Source of the DNA: Euleptes europaea
Lineage: Eukaryota > Chordata > Lepidosauria > Squamata > Sphaerodactylidae
Assembly (NCBI RefSeq): GCF_029931775.1
Contig: NC_079328.1
Coordinates: forward strand, 10,034,501 to 10,098,500
Direction: 5' to 3'
DNA: 64,000 nucleotides
How positions within the stretch are numbered: position 1 is the first letter of the stretch; each line of letters starts with the position of its first letter. Both the position numbers and the translations under genes were made by a program. Shown piece after piece: positions 1-11,224 of the stretch. The notes below the pieces were generated by a model, which was not told where the DNA came from, ran no database searches, and saw nothing but the letters and a program-made list of their open reading frames with translations.

Positions 1-837
1 ACAGAAACAGTCACAACAACAGTTTTGCCAAGACTTTCCTTCCCCCCCCCCCCCCACAACTCAGTGCCAGTTATTTCCTACCAGAGTCTTTAACATACTC
101 TTTTGGTCTATTATTTCCCGAGAACTGCATTTAAAGACAGAGCCGCTGGTATTTCCCGCTCGTCCCAAACAATCCCACTAGTTGCTTCTGGTGGATTTTA
201 ACAGGCTCGTTTTAAAAAGAATGCAAAAAAAGACATAATACTTGCTTTGTTTGCTTGGCCTCCGCCCAAAGTTCACACAGAGAAAACATTAGAGGGTAAC
301 TACAAACCTCTATTGCAGATTACAGATTTAATGAGTTCTCAAGGAAGAAAATGCTCCAGGAAAGTAGCACAAAATAAGTCACTTGAGGTATATGGGAAAG
401 GGAAGGGCTTCCCTAAGTATGGGGCAATTACAGAAAAGTACACTAAACCCAAAACTCAATTTCAGTGTCAAGACCAAGCTCATTAAAGGACAGAGCTTCT
501 GGGGATGTACAAAGAGCCTTTCCTCTGCCCTTGTATCAGCCATGACCGGCATCCACAAGTGAAGTCTCACAGTAGTTTAGAGTGATCCATAAAGACCTCC
601 TTTGTGCCTCTAAGCTGACAAAGCTGTGTTTAGGGAATGTGCCAGGTCCATCTATAAAATGCAAAATGCAGGTTTGCACTGGGGCCATGCAAAAAAAGGA
701 GGGGGATTTAACCCTTCAACCTCCACTAGGTATCACTAACCAAAATTGCTCCCTGCTTTAACATTAGTATTTTAAAAGGGGGGAAAGTTTCAGTTTGTAG
801 AAGGACACTTTTCTCCCTTTAAATGCTAATAGGGATA
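1..837. other. Intergenic DNA, nothing recognised
   Basis: No exon, RNA gene or repeat family is recognised here. A run of C lies near 41-56. The short open frames show no domain, no coding-like composition and no splice context. Confidence 0.5.
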
Positions 838-1295
838 CAGCTGAGTTGGAGGGGACCACCAGGGTCATCTAGTCCAACCCCCTGCACAATGCAGGAAATT
901 CATAACTACCTCCACCCCCCAAACCCCAATGACCCCTACTCCATGCCCAGAAGATGGCCAAGATGTCCTCCCTCTCGTCATCTGCTTAAGGTCATAGAAT
1001 CAGCATTGCTGACAGATGGCCATCTAACTTCTTCTTAAAAACCTCCAGGGAAGGAGAGTTTACCACCTCCCGAGGAAGCCTGTTCCACTGAGGAACTGCT
1101 CTAACTGTTAGAAAATTCTTCCTAATGTCTAGACAGAAACTTTTTTGATTTAATTTCAACACGTTGGTTCTGGTCCGACCTTCTGGGGCAACAGAAAACA
1201 ACTCGGCACCCTCCTCTATATGACAGCCCTTCAAGTACTTGAAGATGGTTATCTTATCCCCTCTCCTCAAGTTTGAAGGGTTAAACCCCATCTCC
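838..1295 (-). repeat. CR1-family LINE 3' end
   Basis: Read on the minus strand, this matches the 3' part of sauropsid CR1-type retroposons: phrases about a 'gaagatggttatc' core, 'gcctgttccactgaggaa' and 'ctagtccaaccccctgcac' recur at 56589, 59540 and 63052 in the plus orientation. The copy is 5'-truncated, as is usual for CR1, and starts inside the 3' region, so no reverse transcriptase remains. The small open frame in it is not a gene. Confidence 0.8.
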
Positions 1296-1890
1296 CTTCC
1301 CTACTTGGCCCAGAGGCCAAGTGAGGCAGCATGAGCCTGCAATTTACATTTTATAGAAAAATAGAGATGCACAATCTTGTGTTTGCCTTTGGGCGCTCCT
1401 TTGGGCTGACAGAAGCAGAGTTGAGCATACTGTGCAGACCACATTCTACATCAAGGTCCAGATCCAGCCAGTTGTTCACAATCTCACCTAATTCCCCTCC
1501 CTTTTACAGACCCGTCCTACGTGTTTTTTGTTCATGCAGGTCCCATGATCCCCACCAAAGCTGTTTGAGAGGTCAAAGGGAACCCCTTGTTCCTTTTTTC
1601 ACCTGATGAAAAATAGTTGGATCCAACCCAGATCTCCACACAGTCAATTCAGTTGGCTTGTAAACACTGAAATGTCCTCAGCTGCTAGTTACATGTGCCA
1701 TGGAAAACAGTCCTCATTTTACTGCAGTTAAACAGGTCACTCAAAAAGGAAAAAACCCTTACAAGCCTTGTTTTACAAAAATGAAGCCTGGATCACTGAC
1801 AGACCATCAGGACTTCACAGTATTCCAAATGAGGCCCCACCATAGATCTATATGGGGGCGTTATCATATTTTCAATCCATTTCCTAATAC
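1296..1890. other. Intergenic DNA, nothing recognised
   Basis: Ordinary AT/GC-balanced sequence with no coding or RNA feature that I can support. Confidence 0.4.
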
Positions 1891-1970
1891 TCCAGAAGAA
1901 GGAGGAGGAGGAGAGTTGTTTTTTATAATCCAGAAGAAAAAGGAGGAGGAGGAGGAGGAGGAGGAGGAGA
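1891..1970 (+). repeat. GGA-rich simple repeat
   Basis: A purine tract made mainly of GGA triplets, interrupted once by a duplicated SINE-tail fragment (gagttgttttttat). It abuts the tail of the next SINE and probably grew from that tail's GAA/GGA repeat. Confidence 0.8.
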
Positions 1971-2224
1971 GTTGGTTTTTATATGCCGAGTTTCTGTACC
2001 TTCCCTTCCTCTCCCCACAACAGACACCTTGTGAGGTAGGTGGGGCTGAGAGAGTTCAGAGAGAACTGTGACTAGCCCAAGGTCACCCAGCAGGCTTCAT
2101 GTGGAGGAGTGGGGAATCGAACCCGATTCTCCAGATTACAGTCCTCCACTCAAGTGGAGGAGTGGGGAATCAAACCCGGTTCTTCAGATTAGAGTCCACC
2201 ACTCTTAACCACTATACCATGCTT
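1971..2224 (-). repeat. tRNA-derived SINE, duplicated head
   Basis: The minus strand reads as a tRNA-like head (box-B-like ggttygattcccc segments, present twice) and ends in 'gcatataaaaaccaactct'. The same family recurs at 5286, 29785, 34137 and 46445, always in this orientation. The head is internally repeated, as it is in the other full copies. This is a SINE, not a tRNA gene: there is no intact cloverleaf. Confidence 0.75.
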
Positions 2225-3233
2225 GCATTTCCTTTGTCACTGCTGCAGTACACTGGGTTGACACTTTCATTAAGCTATCCACTGTGACCCCATGGCCCCT
2301 TTCCCTCTCAGTTTCTGCAAGTGACTCCGGCACACCCTGTCCACATCCAGCCACATAACTGTACAAGAAAAAGGCAACATAAGCACCATCAGCTGCAAGG
2401 GAACACGTGATTCACTAAATTCCTACGGGGTCTGCAAATGGGGGGGGGGGTGTCAAATCTTTTGACAACTGGACACACAGGAAAAGAAGTATGGCTACTC
2501 CAGCTATATCACCCAGACACTTCTTCCATTGCTCACTTGGCAGAGGAAGCCCTACCAAAAGACCACAGCCTTTCACACAGAAGGGTTCCGTTCTGGGGGA
2601 AATTATGCCCATGGCTAGATGGATACAGGCCCCAGGTCAGCAACAAGAGACCACACGCGCACAGACAACAGTCCTTTTGTCATCCCAACAACTCTCTGGG
2701 GAAAAAGGACTCATGGGAAACAGGAGTGAGGGGCTGGAATCTCATCCAGGGGAAAAACTGGGAATAGGGCAAAACCTACTTTTGGCTAGCAATAAGCTGA
2801 TCAGCAGCCACAGAGAACTAGGCAAGACTAGAACTTGCACACTAAAGATAATTCCAAATAGGAATGCAGGAAAAGATATTCCCCATTGGCCCTGCTGTCA
2901 AAACCCAGAGCAGGAAAGTCTACTGAGAAAAGCACAGAGCAGGGGAACAGCACACTTTCCATATCCCTGGTTCAAACCCAAGATGGGGTAGCTACAAGAC
3001 AGCCCTAAAAGAACTCCCAGGCACAACTGGGATTTTGCACTGCAAGGCCCATTCACACCGGATAGGCATGCTGATTGGCTGCCCCAGACTTTAATCATTT
3101 TGCTTAGTTCTTTTCTGCATAGCCATCCCTCTGCAGCATACATAACGTTCATTATCACGGCCTGCTGCTTTTCATCCCAGCAGTCCTTGCTCTCCATCTT
3201 CCCTCACTCCCGCCCCATCATGCAACCAACTTG
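2225..3233. other. Intergenic DNA, nothing recognised
   Basis: A poly-G run lies near 2439-2451. Overlapping open frames on both strands between 2415 and 3197 have no recognisable domain or splice context, and I treat them as chance. Confidence 0.4.
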
Positions 3234-3321
3234 CAGTGCAATCCTAATGAGAGTTACTCCAGTCTAAGCCCATTCATTTCAATGGGCCTAGACTGGAGTA
3301 ACTCTCTTTAGGATTGTACTG
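3234..3321. repeat. Palindromic MITE, CAATCCTA family
   Basis: About 88 bp that is almost wholly self-complementary. It begins CAGTGCAATCCTAATGAGAG and ends with the complementary CTCTTTAGGATTGTACTG, with the centre near 'cattcatttcaatggg'. Diverged relatives lie at 9537 and in fragments at 39466 and 43330. It is a short palindromic transposon remnant of a type common in lizard genomes. Confidence 0.75.
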
Positions 3322-3898
3322 TTGGTTTATCACTCACCAGCACAGATCAGGGGGTTGTTAAGTGGAAGGTACCCTGCCCCCTTCCATGCTAAAGAACAAC
3401 CGTGCAGATAGTAGGGGGGCCCTCTCAGCCCCTCCCATCATGAATCCCATGCTGAAGACCTTAGTAATGAAAAGGGGACGGGCACAGATCTCTGTCTACC
3501 AAATCCTGCTCATGCCAAGAGACAGCCCAGAAGCAATCTGCACATTTATAGATCTGCACCGGGAACAGAGATCCAAAATCAAATCAGATGAATGGAATTG
3601 CCAATACTCTTGTTTCTAGCACGGCTCCTGTGCCTTTGAAAGCCGCATGGATGGACTGCAGAATCACAGGGTGAGCTGCATGCCCAAGATAATTTATTCC
3701 ATCACAGATATAGGACCATAGTAGGTGTCGAGCAGTTCCAGGATGGATTTAAGATGCATTTCAGCTCTGAACTTACAGCTTTTCTATTTCCCTGTCAGAA
3801 AGGCATAAAAGCTAAGAGAACAAACTGACAAGTCTGGTTCAATCTCACCATCAGACCTGCCATCTGCAGGTAGTGATATTGGCCTATCTTGAAGGGCT
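3322..3898. other. Intergenic DNA, nothing recognised
   Basis: No feature recognised beyond a chance 85-residue open frame. Confidence 0.4.
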
Positions 3899-3910
3899 TA
3901 TGTGAGGATG

Positions 3911-4125
3911 TTTTTTTCTTTTGCCATCAACTCACAACTGACTTATGGAAACCCCGTAAGGTTTTCAAGGCAGGAGACATTCAGAGGTGGTTTCACATGT
4001 GCCTGCCTCTGCGAAGCAACCCTGGACTCGCTTGGTGGTCTCCCATCCAAATACTAACCTAGGTCCACCCTTCTGGGCTTCTGAGATCTGACCATAGGCT
4101 AGCCTGGGCTACCCAGGTCAGGGCA
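3911..4125 (-). repeat. 5S rRNA-derived SINE (Sauria type)
   Basis: On the minus strand the head resembles vertebrate 5S rRNA (the 'gatgggagaccacc' region and a diverged form of the 'agctaagcagggtc' region). The tail resembles BovB ('cataagt..gttgtgagttgatggca'). It is flanked by a 12-bp target duplication with one mismatch, TATGTGAGGATG (3899-3910) and TATGTGGGGATG (4126-4137), so the copy is full length. Confidence 0.85.
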
Positions 4126-4137
4126 TATGTGGGGATG

Positions 4138-5110
4138 ACTAAGAAGATATATATGAGCTATACAAATATATTTATTATTGAACCTGCACACAAAGTAATC
4201 CCTAAAAGTAAGCTCTATCCCTAATTACTGTAATACCTTCCAGGTATAGTAAAAAACATTTATTTTGACAGAAAAGTGCATTCCCCTGTCAGAAAGGTTA
4301 CGTTCTATATCTAGTCTGCAAATCTTCAGGCTGAATAAATAGCATTTTAAAAAATCTGGACCTTGGCAAACTGCACTTCTTTTGCAACTGTTTCCCTTTC
4401 AGTGGTCAGCTGAAAACCTCGCTCAAGCAGTCCACTGATATGGCTAAACACAGGATTACATTGAAATTTAAGGGTCAAAATACAGGAACTGTTGCTGGTG
4501 CCAGTACTTAACACAGACCTCTTAATTCAAATGTTGCATTGTGTTACTCCAGCTGTAGCCAAAAACAAAGTACGGGATTTGTATGGGGGGGGGGAGAGGA
4601 AAAAGCCCCAACTTCCGTAAGCAGCGCAGAAAGAGATTTTGTTCATTCTCACAGGGTGGAACAGGACAGCATGTACAGGCTCACTGGAAGCCAAGCACAG
4701 CACAGAGCAACCCAGAGGCAGCTCACCCGCCTACATGGCCTTGTGTGTATTTTATGGATGGCTTTCTGAACGTATATTTTTTTAAAAAAGATTCAGCAAG
4801 AAAACTGATGGATGCATGAATCTTATCACGCTATCTTTGGGTTTTACTATCCAGTTGCTTAGGTTCTATTCATGTTCAGTTTATGACTTTCAGGCATGGC
4901 ACGAGCATGGACAGCTGCCTCCTTAGGCCCACAGTTTGGCCAGTCCCCCCCCCCCCATTGACTGGAGACATCAAGAAGAGCTTGTTAGGGAGACAAGTAG
5001 GATTCAAACACAGAAGCCATCTCCTACCAGTTATGAAGACCATCCCAAACAGCAGAACATGGTGCACAAGCTTGCAAGAACTCCAAGTGCAAATTCAGCT
5101 AACTGCCATT
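4138..5110. other. Intergenic DNA, nothing recognised
   Basis: Poly-G near 4586-4595 and poly-C near 4946-4956 are the only distinctive features. Confidence 0.4.
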
Positions 5111-5114
5111 AGAC

Positions 5115-5220
5115 CAGGGGTGTCAAACATAAGGCCTAAGGGCCAGATCCGGTCTCTGGAGAGCGCTTATCTAGCCTGGGATCCAGCCAAGGCAGCCACA
5201 CACACACACACACACACTCA
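5115..5220 (+). repeat. hAT-like fragment plus CA repeat
   Basis: Starts 'caggggtgtcaaacataagg' and continues 'gggccagatccgg', the usual opening of a vertebrate hAT nonautonomous element, then breaks off at a CA dinucleotide repeat (about 5198-5217). The other terminus is missing. Confidence 0.5.
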
Positions 5221-5285
5221 ATCCGGGCTGGTGAGGCATGCCCTGGCTCGGCCTCACCAAGTGACGTTTATGTCCTAGAATAATT

Positions 5286-5496
5286 GCTTTTTATATGCCG
5301 ACTTTCTCTACCTTTTAAGGAGAATCAAACCAGTTTACAATCTCCTTAGCTTCCTCTCCCCACAACAGTGAGGAGAGGTAGGTGTGAGGTAGGTGGGGCT
5401 GAGAATTCAGTGAGAACTGTGACTAGCCCAAGGTCATGCAGCTGGCTTCATGTGTAGGAGTGGGGAAACCAACCCGGTTCTCCAGATTAGAGTCCG
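5286..5496 (-). repeat. tRNA-derived SINE, 5'-truncated
   Basis: Same family as the copy at 1971, with the tail at 'tttttatatgccgactttct'. Only one head segment is left; the outer tRNA-like head beyond about 5496 is missing. Confidence 0.7.
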
Positions 5497-5909
5497 GGGG
5501 AGGAAATGTTCTCTCACGAGGTGAGCCAATTACAGACCAGCAATTAAAGGGGTGGGACTTGATTTGAACTTGGGAGACTGCTTTCCTGTATGCATGACCC
5601 CGATCCGATCTGCACACAGTTTATTCCCTGATCATTCAAGCCAATGCACACAGTTTTCCCCAACCCATGTTGCTTTGATCCTGGCTGAAACGGGGAATAA
5701 AGAAGGGTAAAGTGAGCATGCATAATCGCATGTCTCCTCTGCTTCAACAGACTCTGATTACTTTCTATTGTCTGCAAATTTAGTTAGACTCAAATATACA
5801 CCAGAGAATGAATCAAACCATCGGCGAGTCACTGGCCACGGCAACTTCGTTTTAAAAATTTGCACGTCACAGTAACACCCCGCTCACAAGCCTAAGCAGT
5901 CAGGCAGGG
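5497..5909. other. Intergenic DNA, nothing recognised
   Basis: No repeat family or exon recognised. Confidence 0.4.
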
Positions 5910-6202
5910 TGTGAGCTCCAGGCCTGGGAGCGCAGCTGGCCTCCAAGGTTGTGTTGCTCAGAAGTATGTTACGTCTGCTAGCTCTCCGTTTCCGTGATAA
6001 CTGTAATCTACCAGGAGAACCAGGCTTGGCCTGGCACCATCCAACTGTTTGGTTTTCTGTATATGTTCTCACCTGCTCTTTACCCCCCCCCCCCATTAGA
6101 GTCCTCGTACCTTTCCCTGTAGGTTTCTGCTATTCACCTCCTGCTTCCTAAATAAACCAGCTTCGTAGAAAACTCTGGACGTCTGGTGATTGGGATTTAA
6201 CA
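5910..6202 (+). mobile_element. Possible solo LTR fossil
   Basis: A stretch that starts TGTGAGC and ends TTTAACA, with an AATAAA about 50 bp before the end, as in the R/U5 part of an endogenous retrovirus or Gypsy-type LTR. I see no internal retroviral DNA next to it and no clear flanking duplication, so the limits and the family are uncertain. It is non-coding. Confidence 0.3.
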
Positions 6203-6221
6203 GGTGAACTCAGACCTCCCA

Positions 6222-6330
6222 CAGGGGTCCTCAACATGGTGCCAGCGGGGGCCAGGGCCCCCGCCAACGCCATTCCTGGTGCCCGCCAAGGGCTTTTATA
6301 AAGTGGGTGGGGCTAAGGTGACTTTTATCC
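6222..6330 (+). repeat. hAT-Charlie-like MITE fragment
   Basis: Opens 'caggggtcctcaacatggtg' and shares the 'tttataaagtgggtgg' phrase with the fuller relative at 45138. The rest of the element is missing or too diverged to follow. Confidence 0.55.
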
Positions 6331-7323
6331 AGCAGGGCTTCCAGTTGTGCGGATTAAAAGGCACCCTTTTCTGCCTAAAATGTTTAAGTGTTACTATTAG
6401 TTATATATAACCTCACTCCCTGACCTTCTGTGCCTGGGTCCACCTCCTGAGGTAGCATTTTCGTGACCGGCTCTGCTGCCCTCCGTCGAAGTTCCCCACG
6501 TGCCCATAGGCTCCAAAAGGTGGAGGGCCCCTCCAGTAAGGCAACTCGGACTAATTAAGGCCAGTGGCAAAAAATTTAAATACAGATAAAGCACAAACGC
6601 AGATCTGACAGAGTTTGATACACATCACCAAGTGTCCACAGCCAGAATTTTTTTTCCAAAATGTGTTCCAGTGAACTGCTATGCAGCATTTCAACAAAAA
6701 TGAGGGGTCTCTGGAAGCTGCAGGGCAGGAGCCTCACGCAGGGGGTCATAAAACATAGAAATGAGTGCATAAATGTGAGGGTGGGATCTGGCTCTCAAGC
6801 TCCATCCCATAACCTCCATGTTCAAGTCCCTGTTTGGAAAGAAGCCTACACATGATCCTGGACATGCAAAAATGGGGGGGGGAGCGCATTTCTTCTCAAG
6901 CGAGCAGAACTTTGAACTTGTGGCTGTAATCTCTCCCCATCTCCCAATCCATTTCTTTACTTCATGACCACAGAGGTACTGAGGCATGGCTTCAGGAACA
7001 CGGTACAGAATTTCTGCGCCAATATGCCACATCTCCTAGGCTACTGAGTAAGTGAACAGAACAGCGTCATGAAGTTGTTATGTACAGTATTGAAACCTTT
7101 GGAATACCACACGCAGACCTTTTCCACGAAGTCAACTTACTCCTGATTTTCTTGGCAGCCTATCCACAAGCATTGGAACCGGTTTGGGCACGGTTCTTTC
7201 GCATGTCTGCCCTCCCTGCACATTTTCACAATCGTGAGTCAGTTTATTTTATTCCTCACATGGCTTAAATAATGAGGATTTTCAAGGGAGGATGCTGTCA
7301 TTATAGCACTCCCCTTATTGTAT
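6331..7323. other. Intergenic DNA, nothing recognised
   Basis: No repeat or exon that I can support. The overlapping frames at 6661-7032 lie on both strands and look like chance. Confidence 0.4.
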
Positions 7324-7590
7324 TTAAAAAAAACTGCCCTGAAATATCAATATATCGATGCAGTGTTATGATAGTTTAAGCAGTTTGTCTGAATTGCCAG
7401 CTTTCATTTAAAAACAAAAAGTCTCTAGCTCCTTCCCTTGCGGAGATATAAGGGAAAAGGCATATCTCCACTAGGGAAATGACTAGAGACTTTTTTTTTT
7501 TAATGAAAGCTGGGAATTCAGAGAACTTGCTTAAATTATCATTACAATACTACATCAATATATAGATATTTGGGGGGCTTTTAAAAAAAT
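7324..7590. repeat. Foldback (palindromic) element
   Basis: Two inverted arms of about 120 bp: the left arm runs 'gatagtttaagcag...ccagctttcatttaaa' and the right arm is its reverse complement with scattered mismatches. Between them lies a smaller nested palindrome around 'ggagatataaggg / catatctcc'. The structure is that of a palindromic MITE. The family is unknown and no clean target duplication is visible. Confidence 0.6.
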
Positions 7591-9536
7591 AAAAGCTGAA
7601 ACCACTCATCTTCGGATGGAGGAGAGATGACAGTCCAATTATTGAAAAGTGGGCTGGAGGTGGGTGGGACCAAGAAAACCTATAGGAACATTACACACAA
7701 GGAAAAATCTGACTCAAAATTGGCTTCCAGACAAAGATCGGGGTAACAGTGGTATCAAAAGAACTAGATAAAACCTGGGAAATAACCAAAAAACTGATGT
7801 AGAAATTAAAGGCACAAAGATTTGTGCAGAAATCAGAGGATAAACCACAGCACTATGGGGCCAGAATTGACAGAAAAAAAGCTATGTGGAAAAGCCCACA
7901 GTTTTAGTCACTGCATGTCCAAAGGGCATTTACAACCAAACAAGCCTGCAGGAGCTTGATCAAACCAGGATCTGAAGATGGTTCACTAACTACAGTTAAT
8001 CTCAACCATGGTTTTGCATAATGGTTGAATGCAGATATCCTGGTTTAATCCTGGCTTGTTCTTTGGGTGCTGCTTCACACGTTAGCCAGGCTCAAAATCA
8101 AAACCTAAATTGCCTTTCACCGCCTCATGCCAGCATTTTCCCTGTTTGTGCTTTCTGCCTGGCAAATGGTGTCATCTCTCCCCACTGCCTACGCATTCCA
8201 CCAACTTCACAACAGGATTTCAGATACTGGTTTGAAGGTCCCTATGCCACCATAGTCATCACAGCAACCTGCATTCAGACAATCACACTAACCAGAGTTC
8301 ATTTACACAAACCTAAGTTTCATGTTATGTCTGAATTCAGCGTTCTTTACTGTTGAGCATAGTCCAAGAGCTTAAAATACCTGGATTAAATTTTATCTAT
8401 CCCTCAAGGGCATACCTTTATTTTACAGAGCTGGACCACAGTTCCATTTCATAGTCCACTTTAAACCCTAAATACGACTTATAATATTTACTGCTTAGGG
8501 TGTTGTGCTGAAGTTCTTCTCCACTGGTTGATATAGACCTATTTATGCATAAGCGTAAACAGACAATATCCATTACAGCTAAAAATATCCTAGTGAACTT
8601 AACCCAATGCTGAATTTTAAAAAAAGAAAGAAAGAAAGTAGAACTGTAACTGCTAGAAAGAGCCATAAAGAGGAAAAAATTATTGGAGTGGGATACATTT
8701 GCAAGGAAAAATATTACACCATCAAAGATGGTGTTGTCTGTAGTTATAGCCCTACTGGGATGTACTTTTCATAACCTTTCCCAATTCTGTTAGGCAACAG
8801 ACTTGCTACGGGTGTTTCAACAAAAGCCTACGCAATAATTCTGTTACGCTGGAATCTACTTTTAAGTTGCAAAGCCTCATGCATTCAGTCATTATACAAG
8901 AAAAAGAATTAAGAAGCAGAAAAAGAGCGCTGAAGAACAAGATGTAAAAAACCCCCACAAGGATCAGTGCGCGGTGCTTTCACTCCTGGGGGTGGAAAAC
9001 GTAAACGGTGCTTCCCCACTGTGCGGTGAACAAGACCCTTCCCCAAAAATTTGGTAGCAACTAGTAGCTAAGAGTTGGCTATTAATCAAAGAATTCCCTT
9101 CTCAGATCTCGCCTCTGCCTTGAACTCACTGGGTGGCCTAAGCAAGCCGCACTCTCTCAGTCTCAGCTCCCTCCCATCTACAACATGGTGATAAAAATAA
9201 AACATTTTATTATTACAAGTGTTTTTACAATACATACACAAGGTGGCTTACCATATTAAAATCCATACAACACATTTAAAAGAGACAGCAGCCATTAAAC
9301 ACCTACAAGGATCAGGAAGAGATTTAATTAAAAACGGGACAATTTGTTTATATGAGGCATATTACTTTCAGCATATTAAAATGTATTCCATAAATACTAA
9401 ACAGCATTATTCAAAACAGTGAAAACCAAATCCATCTATTACTGGGACAAAGTGCATTATTAAAATAATTTGTTTACATAGCAGTCAATTTCCAACTACA
9501 CAAAAGAAATATTATTACTATTACTATTAAAGTGAC
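7591..9536. other. Intergenic DNA, mostly unassigned
   Basis: Mostly unique-looking sequence. An A/T-rich part near 9186-9290 ('gtggcttaccatattaaaat') resembles the generic tail of a squamate LINE or SINE but cannot be assigned. Confidence 0.35.
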
Positions 9537-9624
9537 AGAGCAATCCTAAACAGAGTTATACCCTCCTAAGTCCATTGAATTTGATGGGCTTAGAAGGGTA
9601 TAATGCTGCACAGAATTGCACTTT
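9537..9624. repeat. Palindromic MITE, CAATCCTA family
   Basis: A diverged relative of 3234-3321: 'gcaatcctaaacagagttat' on one side and a complementary 'ataatgctgcacagaattgc' on the other, centred on 'tccattgaatttgatggg'. Confidence 0.6.
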
Positions 9625-9810
9625 GAATTACTAGTGATCTGCTGCCTTCATGGCCAATTCCGAGAGACTGAAAACCATAAAGCTAGAAGGACAAAAATGT
9701 GTACAGATGACAGATGTGCAATGTGGAGAGTTCGCTCACTTATTTGATGTGTGCTAAAATGATACAACAGGTAACAGTCAATGGTTTTGCAGTGATTGAC
9801 GAATGTCAGG

Positions 9811-10022
9811 TAGGATTGCCAGGTCCCCCCAGGCCACCGGTGGGGGGTAGGTTGCCACCACCAAGTTGAGGATGGAGATTTGGGGATGGAGCCTGGGGTA
9901 CAATGCCATAAACTCCACCCTCCAAAGCATCCATCTTCTCCAGAGGGACTGATCTCTGTAGCCTGGTGAAGAGCTGTAATTCCAGGGGATCCCCAGATCC
10001 CACCTGGAGGCTGGTATCCCTA
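9811..10022 (-). repeat. hAT MITE, TAGGGTTGCC family (diverged)
   Basis: Bounded by TAGGATTGCCAGG and GGCTGGTATCCCTA, which are inverted copies of one another with substitutions. It contains the family core 'ggatggagcctgggg' and 'ttctccagagggactgatctc'. The expected 8-bp flanking duplication is not clear here. Confidence 0.65.
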
Positions 10023-10104
10023 GTCACAGTTACTGACTTGCGCTGTTGTTATGGAGTGCCAGAATGGCACTTGTATTAAGCTCTGGAAACTTTGTGCCTC
10101 AAGA

Positions 10105-10218
10105 ACCAAGTCCTATGTGGAAAGGCTGAAGGAGCTGGGTATGTTTAGCCTGGAGAGGAGATGACTGAGAGGTGATATGGTAACCATCTTCAAGTATTTG
10201 AAGGGCTGTCATATAGAG
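10105..10218 (+). repeat. CR1 LINE 3' fragment
   Basis: Plus-strand match to the 'gaaggagctgggtatgttta' to 'gaagggctgtcatatagag' part of the CR1 3' region also seen at 59540. It stops exactly where the next TIR element begins. Confidence 0.75.
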
Positions 10219-10329
10219 CATGGGTGGGAACTGTGAGGCCCGCGGGCCATTTAAGGCCCACGAAATAGTTTGGTCTGGCCCTTCGTGGGTCCTGGCAGAG
10301 CTCTAGATTCTGAAGAGGGAGGAAAGGGG

Positions 10330-10697
10330 TGGATCAAATCTGATGGGAGTAGAGAGGAAAACCAGGTGGTCGGCCTGCTGGCTGAAGTGGCTCCAGCCCG
10401 GGAAGGGTTAGCGGCCGTGGCAGAAGCAGCAGCTCCTCTTTGGTGCTCTCTGCAGAGCGAGTTGGGGCCTTTGAGGAGACGCTACTAATGCACTCAGCAG
10501 CAGCAGCCGCCCCCCTTCCTTGCTTGCTATCGCTGCCGCCTGCGCGACAAGCACAGGGTAGGCAGAGCACGGGAGCCTTCCCCATTTTTTTTCTTTCAGA
10601 GCTGCCTGCAAAGCCGCGGCCGGCAAACAGACGGAGCCCGCCCGCCTTGGCTGCTGCCCGTTTTGCCACCCGCCCTCGCTGGCTCCTCAGACGCTGC
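10330..10697. other. GC-rich segment inside the TIR block
   Basis: CpG-containing sequence with GCAGCAGCAGCCGCC-type triplets. It continues after the nested MITE at 11225-11480 (GCTGCTGCTGCTGCTACCGCC), so the two parts were contiguous before that insertion. It could be captured host DNA or the promoter-proximal part of a hAT element. The frames on both strands (up to 286 aa at 11164-12024) have no recognisable domain. Confidence 0.4.
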
Positions 10698-10705
10698 GCT
10701 TGGGA

Positions 10706-11216
10706 TAGGGTTGCCAGGTCCCTCTTCGTGTCAGGCTGTTATCTCGGTTTAGATGTTTCCTCTCGTTCCTTTGCTGAACCGTCCAGACTTCAAGGACGGC
10801 TTCACATACCAAAGCCTGGGAACGCCACTCCTTGGAAATAATGCTCTGTTTATGCTTTGTAATCTCCCGCCGTTTCTCTGCCTTATATTTCCTACTAACG
10901 AGCAAGACAACTCATAGCTGTCATCTTATCCTCAATGCACTGTATTGCCTATTTGACCAGTAAAAGCCATCTGCTTGGAATCTAATTGTCTCTGTGGTGA
11001 TTTCTGGTTCTTTGGGTCAAGAGCTCACACTTCGCCACCAGCGGGAGGTTTTTGGGGCAGAGCCTGAGGAGGGCGGGGTTTGGGGAGGGGACTTCAATGC
11101 CATAGAGTCCAATTGCCAAAGTGGCCATTTTCTCCAGGTGAACTGATCTCTATCGGCTGGAGGTCAGGTGTAACAGCGGGAGATCTCCAGCCACCACCTG
11201 GAGGTTGGCAACCCTA
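10706..11216 (-). repeat. hAT MITE, TAGGG family, with LTR inserted
   Basis: Ends TAGGGTTGCC and GGCAACCCTA, flanked by a perfect 8-bp duplication GCTTGGGA (10698-10705 and 11217-11224). Net of the LTR at 10729-11029, the element is about 205 bp, like its other copies. The perfect duplication proves a transposition into the GC-rich segment. Confidence 0.9.
10729..11029 (+). mobile_element. Solo LTR fossil (Gypsy/ERV type)
   Basis: A 301-bp segment starting TGTCAGGC and ending GCTCACA, flanked by the perfect 5-bp duplication CTTCG (10724-10728 and 11030-11034). TG...CA ends and a short target duplication are the signature of an LTR integration. No internal region is present, so this is a solo LTR left by LTR-LTR recombination. 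Metaviridae or endogenous-retrovirus origin cannot be separated from the LTR alone. It is younger than the MITE it sits in. Confidence 0.85.
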
Positions 11217-11224
11217 GCTTGGGA

